DNA of 10,741 bases from Hyphomonas sp. (lineage in GTDB: Bacteria; Pseudomonadota; Alphaproteobacteria; Caulobacterales; Hyphomonadaceae): contig JANSXJ010000101.1 in assembly GCA_024743015.1 (NCBI GenBank), positions 1 through 10,741 of the forward strand, written 5' to 3'. This document shows positions 7,621 to 10,741 of the stretch, one piece after another (within the stretch, counting starts at the first letter, position 1; each line of letters opens with the position of its first letter). The notes under the pieces are model-generated. The model made no database searches. It was not told where the DNA came from and saw only the letters and a program-made list of their open reading frames with translations. The translations under genes and the position numbers were made by a program.

Positions 7621-8787
7621 ATGAGCAAACGCGATTATTATGACGTGCTCGGCGTTGACCGAACTGCAGATGAAAAGGCGCTGAAGAGCGCCTACCGCAA
7701 ACTTGCGATGAAGTATCACCCGGACCAGAATCCGGATGATGCCGAAGCCGAGGCCGCGTTCAAGGAAGTTGGCGAGGCATATGCCATTCTGTCCGACCCT
7801 GAAAAGAAGGCGGCCTATGACCGGTTCGGACATGCTGCCTTTGAAGGCGGTATGGGCGGCGCTGGCGGCGGTAATCCATTTGGCGGCGGCGACCCGAACG
7901 ACATTTTCCAGGATATTTTCAGCCAGGTCTTCGGCGGCAACCCGTTCGGCGGTGGACGCCAACGCGGCGGGCCACAGCGCGGCGCCGACCTGCGCTATGA
8001 TATGGACATTTCGCTGGAAGACGCATTTGCAGGCAAAGAGACCACAATCAACGTGCCGTCCGCGGTCGATTGCGGCACCTGTGACGGATCCGGCGCAGAA
8101 CCTGGCACCAGCCCGGAAACTTGCCCGACCTGCCAGGGCGCCGGACGCGTCCGCGCGCAGCAGGGCTTCTTCTCCATGGAACGCACGTGCAATCGCTGCG
8201 GCGGCAAGGGCCAGGTGATCGCGAAGCCATGCAAAACCTGCCGCGGTGCCGGACAGGTCCAGGAAGACCGACAATTGTCCGTCAAGATCCCTGCAGGGGT
8301 CGAGTCCGGTATGCGCATTCGTCTGACCGGCGAAGGCGAACCCGGCACGAAAGGCGGCCCAAAAGGCGACCTCTACATTTTCGTCAATGTCGATGAACAC
8401 GATATTTTCGAACGCGATGGACCAAATCTGTACTGCCGCACACCGGTTTCCATGGTCTGCGCAGCGCTCGGCGGTGAAGTGGAAATCCCGACCATTGATG
8501 GCGGCCGCGCCCGCGTAACCGTCCCCGAAGGCGCTCAGACAGGCCGCAAGCTTCGCCTGCGCGGCAAAGGCATGCCAAGCTTGCGCGGCAATCACCAGAC
8601 GGGTGATCTCTATATTGAAATGTTCGTCGAAACCCCGCGCAATCTCTCGGCCCGCCAAAAGGAAATCCTGCGCGAGTTCTGCGATTGCTCCGGCAAGGAC
8701 TGCAACCCGGAATCAGAAGGCTTCATGGGCCGCGTCAAGAAATTCTGGGATGACATTAGCGGCGAAGACGAAGCAACGAAGCACTAA
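7621..8787 (+). CDS. dnaJ: Molecular chaperone DnaJ (Hsp40, type I)
   Basis: Co-chaperone that delivers unfolded proteins to DnaK and stimulates its ATPase; cytoplasmic. The 388-residue product has the complete type I layout: J domain at 1-70 with HPD at 33-35, a Gly/Phe-rich linker at about 75-118, and a zinc-finger domain with four CxxCxGxG repeats (cysteine pairs C151/C154, C168/C171, C190/C193, C204/C207). The substrate-binding beta domains lie at about 215-340, and a C-terminal tail ends in a [13 protein letters not shown] segment. The ATG at 7621 opens directly on the J domain; a modest AGGT lies 10 nt upstream. dnaK is not adjacent within the window (gltB is upstream, a convergent gene downstream), unlike the common dnaK-dnaJ pair. 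Extra cysteines occur near the C-terminus (C354, C356, C361). It may be the main DnaJ or a second copy; the full domain set favours a genuine DnaJ. Confidence 0.96.
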   Translation: MSKRDYYDVLGVDRTADEKALKSAYRKLAMKYHPDQNPDDAEAEAAFKEVGEAYAILSDPEKKAAYDRFGHAAFEGGMGGAGGGNPFGGGDPNDIFQDIFSQVFGGNPFGGGRQRGGPQRGADLRYDMDISLEDAFAGKETTINVPSAVDCGTCDGSGAEPGTSPETCPTCQGAGRVRAQQGFFSMERTCNRCGGKGQVIAKPCKTCRGAGQVQEDRQLSVKIPAGVESGMRIRLTGEGEPGTKGGPKGDLYIFVNVDEHDIFERDGPNLYCRTPVSMVCAALGGEVEIPTIDGGRARVTVPEGAQTGRKLRLRGKGMPSLRGNHQTGDLYIEMFVETPRNLSARQKEILREFCDCSGKDCNPESEGFMGRVKKFWDDISGEDEATKH

Positions 8788-8804
8788 TCAAACACTTGCT
8801 CCGC

Positions 8805-8829
8805 GGCCCCGGACATGATCCGGGGCCTC
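8805..8829 (+). repeat. Palindromic intergenic element, copy 1
   Basis: A 9-bp perfect stem, GGCCCCGGA (8805-8813) with TCCGGGGCC (8819-8827), and a 5-nt loop CATGA, starting 17 nt after the dnaJ stop. It is not followed by a T-run, so it is not a standard intrinsic terminator, although it could pause or stabilise transcript ends. It aligns with the minus strand of 8859-8882 at 21 of 24 positions. It resembles the short CCCGGA/TCCGGG palindromes often found between genes in alphaproteobacteria. Confidence 0.7.
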
Positions 8830-8858
8830 CCGCAACAAAATCTGCACGCACGTTTTAC

Positions 8859-8882
8859 GAGGTCCCGGATCAAGTCCGGGAC
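8859..8882 (-). repeat. Palindromic intergenic element, copy 2 (inverted)
   Basis: An 8-bp perfect stem, GTCCCGGA (8862-8869) with TCCGGGAC (8875-8882), and a 5-nt loop, beginning 6 nt after the stop of the minus-strand oxidoreductase. Read on the minus strand it matches copy 1, except that a C-G stem pair is replaced by T-A and one loop base differs. No T-run follows on either strand. Each convergent gene is therefore followed by one copy in its own orientation. Confidence 0.7.
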
Positions 8883-8888
8883 GACGGA

Positions 8889-10007
8889 TTATTTGGTCAC
8901 CCGCGCCACATGGTCCCCAATCGCGAGCGCTGAGGTCAGGCCGGGGCTTTCAATGCCGAGCAAGTTGATCAGGCGGCCTCCAGACTCGTTCTGGATCATG
9001 AAATCCGCCGGAGCCTCCCCCGGGCCGACGAGTTTCGGGCGGATGCCGGCATAGTCAGGAGAGAGGTGTTCCAGGCGCAGGTCCGGCCAGAAGGCTTGCG
9101 CCGCTTGATGAAACTTTTGCGCCAGGGCATCCGGAACCGAATAATCAAACGGTGCCTCGGCACTTTCCGGCAACCATTCCACGTCCGGTCCGAGCCGTCC
9201 GCGCCCGGCAAGATCCAGCGTCAGATGCGTCCCGAGCCCTGCCGCACTCGGCATCGGATAGATCAGATGTCGAAACGGGACTTTTCCAGACACCGAAAAA
9301 TAGTGCCCCTTGGCAAAGCGGGGCTTCGGCAACGCGTCCACGTGCGGGCCTTCAATTGCTGCGGCGAGGCGCACCGCCGCCAGGCCCGCAGCATTGATCA
9401 CCAGATTTGCCTCTGCGTCGTATGGCGCTTCTTGATCATCGCTGACAATGCGGAGCTGCGCCCCGGTTTCGCTCACGCGTCCTGACAGGACCTTGCTGCA
9501 ATACGCAATCGCGCCGCCCGCCTGCTCAAAATCGCCGAGCAGAGAGAGATAGAACGCATGGCTGTCAAAAATACCTGTCTCACGCGAGTGAAGGGCGGCA
9601 TCGACTGTGCGCGGCAAAGCCGGTTCAAGCGCGCGCGCCTCTGCACCAGTGAGGAGGCTCATCCCTTCGACACCATTCGCCGCGGCCTGTGCGTCCAGGG
9701 CTTTCAGGCGATCGACCTCGTCAGCGCCGCTCGCCACAATCAGCTTGCCGCATTTAGCGTGATCAATCTTGCGGGCCTCCAGATAGGCATACAGCTTGCG
9801 CCGACCTTCGACGCAAAACCGCGCCTTGTTCGAACCCGTCTTATAATAAAGACCCGCATGGATGACTTCGGAATTGCGCGCCGAGGTCTGCTCCGCGATC
9901 CGCGTGCCGCGTTCCAGCAGGACCACATCCCGACCCTGCTGCGCCAAGGCCCGCGCGCAGGCGAGACCGATCACGCCGGCGCCGATGACCACAGTGTCGA
10001 GTTTCAT
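8889..10007 (-). CDS. FAD-dependent oxidoreductase, L-2-hydroxyglutarate oxidase-like
   Basis: A 372-residue flavoprotein of the DAO (D-amino-acid oxidase/glycine oxidase) fold. The N-terminal FAD-binding motif GAGVIG is at residues 9-14 with an acidic strand end ERG at 32-34. NSEVIHAGLYY (45-55) resembles the conserved segment of L-2-hydroxyglutarate dehydrogenase/oxidase (LhgO/L2HGDH). The C-terminal GIRPKLVGPG (321-330) and GIESPGLTSALAIG (351-364) also fit that subgroup. LhgO-type enzymes oxidise L-2-hydroxyglutarate to 2-oxoglutarate, but short alphaproteobacterial relatives like this one (E. coli LhgO is about 420 residues) may use another 2-hydroxyacid, so no symbol is given. No signal peptide is seen. 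The ATG at 10007 follows the upstream helicase stop by 11 nt, and its GAGG ribosome site (9 nt upstream) overlaps that TGA, so the two are probably co-transcribed and coupled. Confidence 0.85.
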   Translation of the reverse strand: MKLDTVVIGAGVIGLACARALAQQGRDVVLLERGTRIAEQTSARNSEVIHAGLYYKTGSNKARFCVEGRRKLYAYLEARKIDHAKCGKLIVASGADEVDRLKALDAQAAANGVEGMSLLTGAEARALEPALPRTVDAALHSRETGIFDSHAFYLSLLGDFEQAGGAIAYCSKVLSGRVSETGAQLRIVSDDQEAPYDAEANLVINAAGLAAVRLAAAIEGPHVDALPKPRFAKGHYFSVSGKVPFRHLIYPMPSAAGLGTHLTLDLAGRGRLGPDVEWLPESAEAPFDYSVPDALAQKFHQAAQAFWPDLRLEHLSPDYAGIRPKLVGPGEAPADFMIQNESGGRLINLLGIESPGLTSALAIGDHVARVTK

Positions 10008-10018
10008 CCTTGTACGCC

Positions 10019-10741
10019 TCAGGCCGCCACGACGAAGGTCGAGATCACCTTCTTCAGGCCCGCCTTTTCGAAAGCGACGGTGAGCTTGGTGCCATTGGCG
10101 TCCATGACTTTGCCATAGCCGAATTTCTCGTGGAACACGCGCTGGTTCAGCTTGAAGCCGGAATGTCCGGATTCGGATGCGACCAGGGTGGCCTTGCCAT
10201 CAATCACGGGGCCGGAATCGTAGCTATTGCCCGCATTCTCTTTCAACCGCTTCCAGCCGGGAGAATTGTAAGAGCTGCGTTCCCCAAGGTCTTCGACCGT
10301 GCCTGTGAAGCCGTCTTCGCCGCCAGGAATGGAGGAATAACCGGTCTCGGCTTCGGCCTCGACATGCTCATGCGGCAGCTCGTCAACAAACCGGCTTGGC
10401 AGAACCGATTGCCAGCGCCCGAAAATCTGACGATTGGCGACGAAGGAAATTCGGCACACCTCGCGGGCGCGGGTGATCCCGACATAAGCAAGACGCCGCT
10501 CTTCCTCGAGGCCTTTCATGCCGCTTTCATCGAGGCTCCGGCGCGACGGGAATACTTCCTCTTCCCAACCCGGCAGGAAGACAAGCGGCCATTCCAGGCC
10601 CTTGGCACCGTGAAAGGTCCGGATCTGAACCTCGTCCCCATCGGAATTGCCACCGGCATCCATCACCAGTTCAACATGCTCCAGGAAGCCGGTCAGATTG
10701 TCGAACTCGCCCATCGCATTGATCAGCTCTTTCAAGTTATC
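10019..10741 (-). CDS. uvrD: ATP-dependent DNA helicase UvrD/PcrA, C-terminal part
   Basis: The gene runs off the right edge; only the last 240 residues are in the window, so the start is not visible (a TTG at 10735 is internal, not a start). UvrD/PcrA is a 3'-5' superfamily 1A helicase for nucleotide excision and mismatch repair and for removing stalled complexes. Visible parts: the helicase motif RTFHGAKGLEW at 41-51 of the fragment, VFPSRRSLDE at 63-72, and EEERRLAYVGITRARE at 79-94 (motif VI, with the nucleotide-contacting arginines). A variable acidic linker spans about 121-185. A C-terminal Tudor-like domain at about 196-236 (LNQRVFHEKFGYGKV) is the RNA-polymerase/DNA-interacting end found in UvrD and PcrA. 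This full C-terminus argues against Rep. It is the upstream member of a two-gene unit with the FAD oxidoreductase. Confidence 0.93.
   Translation of the reverse strand, partial: DNLKELINAMGEFDNLTGFLEHVELVMDAGGNSDGDEVQIRTFHGAKGLEWPLVFLPGWEEEVFPSRRSLDESGMKGLEEERRLAYVGITRAREVCRISFVANRQIFGRWQSVLPSRFVDELPHEHVEAEAETGYSSIPGGEDGFTGTVEDLGERSSYNSPGWKRLKENAGNSYDSGPVIDGKATLVASESGHSGFKLNQRVFHEKFGYGKVMDANGTKLTVAFEKAGLKKVISTFVVAA

Noticed and set aside
7534..8658. Open frame of 374 codons antisense to dnaJ
   Set aside because: It mirrors the Gly/Cys-rich dnaJ codons as an Ala/Phe-rich product with no domain; dnaJ on the plus strand is unmistakable.
8805..8882. Two standard Rho-independent terminators after dnaJ and the oxidoreductase
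   Set aside because: The stems are strong but neither is followed by a T-run on the relevant strand, so they are listed as palindromic elements instead.
9558..10118. Plus-strand open frame across the FAD oxidoreductase and the uvrD end
   Set aside because: It crosses two real minus-strand genes and has no coding character of its own.

Overview
The window is ordinary chromosomal DNA from a GC-rich Gram-negative bacterium, most likely an alphaproteobacterium. This rests on strong G/C preference at third codon positions, the style of the UppP, GltBD, DnaJ and UvrD sequences, and short CCCGGA...TCCGGG palindromes between genes, which are common in alphaproteobacteria. A family such as Hyphomonadaceae is possible but is only an impression. 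No phage, transposon, CRISPR or RNA gene was recognised.

Layout. uppP (undecaprenyl-diphosphatase) lies at 64-915 on the minus strand. A 234-bp AT-rich divergent region (916-1149) separates it from a plus-strand operon: gltD (1150-2595), a small GFA-family zinc protein (2599-3018) and gltB (3011-7537). gltD and gltB encode the two subunits of NADPH-dependent glutamate synthase. The GFA gene sits between them with a 3-nt gap on one side and an 8-nt overlap on the other. After an 82-bp gap carrying a plausible heat-shock (sigma-32-like) promoter comes dnaJ (7621-8787), with no dnaK beside it. Downstream is a 101-bp convergent region (8788-8888) holding two related hairpins in inverted orientation. 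Two minus-strand genes close the window: an FAD oxidoreductase of the L-2-hydroxyglutarate oxidase type (8889-10007), and, 11 nt upstream of it, the C-terminal end of a UvrD/PcrA helicase (10019 to beyond the right edge).

How the genes work together. GltD supplies electrons from NADPH. GltB takes ammonia from glutamine and makes glutamate from 2-oxoglutarate. The GFA-like protein is probably made in step with both subunits, but its role there is unknown. uppP is divergent and functionally unrelated (lipid carrier recycling), but it shares the control region with gltD.

Most interesting signals. (1) The uppP/gltD divergent region has two copies of a 13-bp operator-like repeat, each just downstream of a perfect TATAAT, one per strand, spaced 73 bp apart. 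(2) The two hairpins after dnaJ differ by a compensatory base-pair change. (3) A GFA gene is embedded between the two glutamate synthase subunit genes. No convincing new multi-gene system is visible; the core content is housekeeping.
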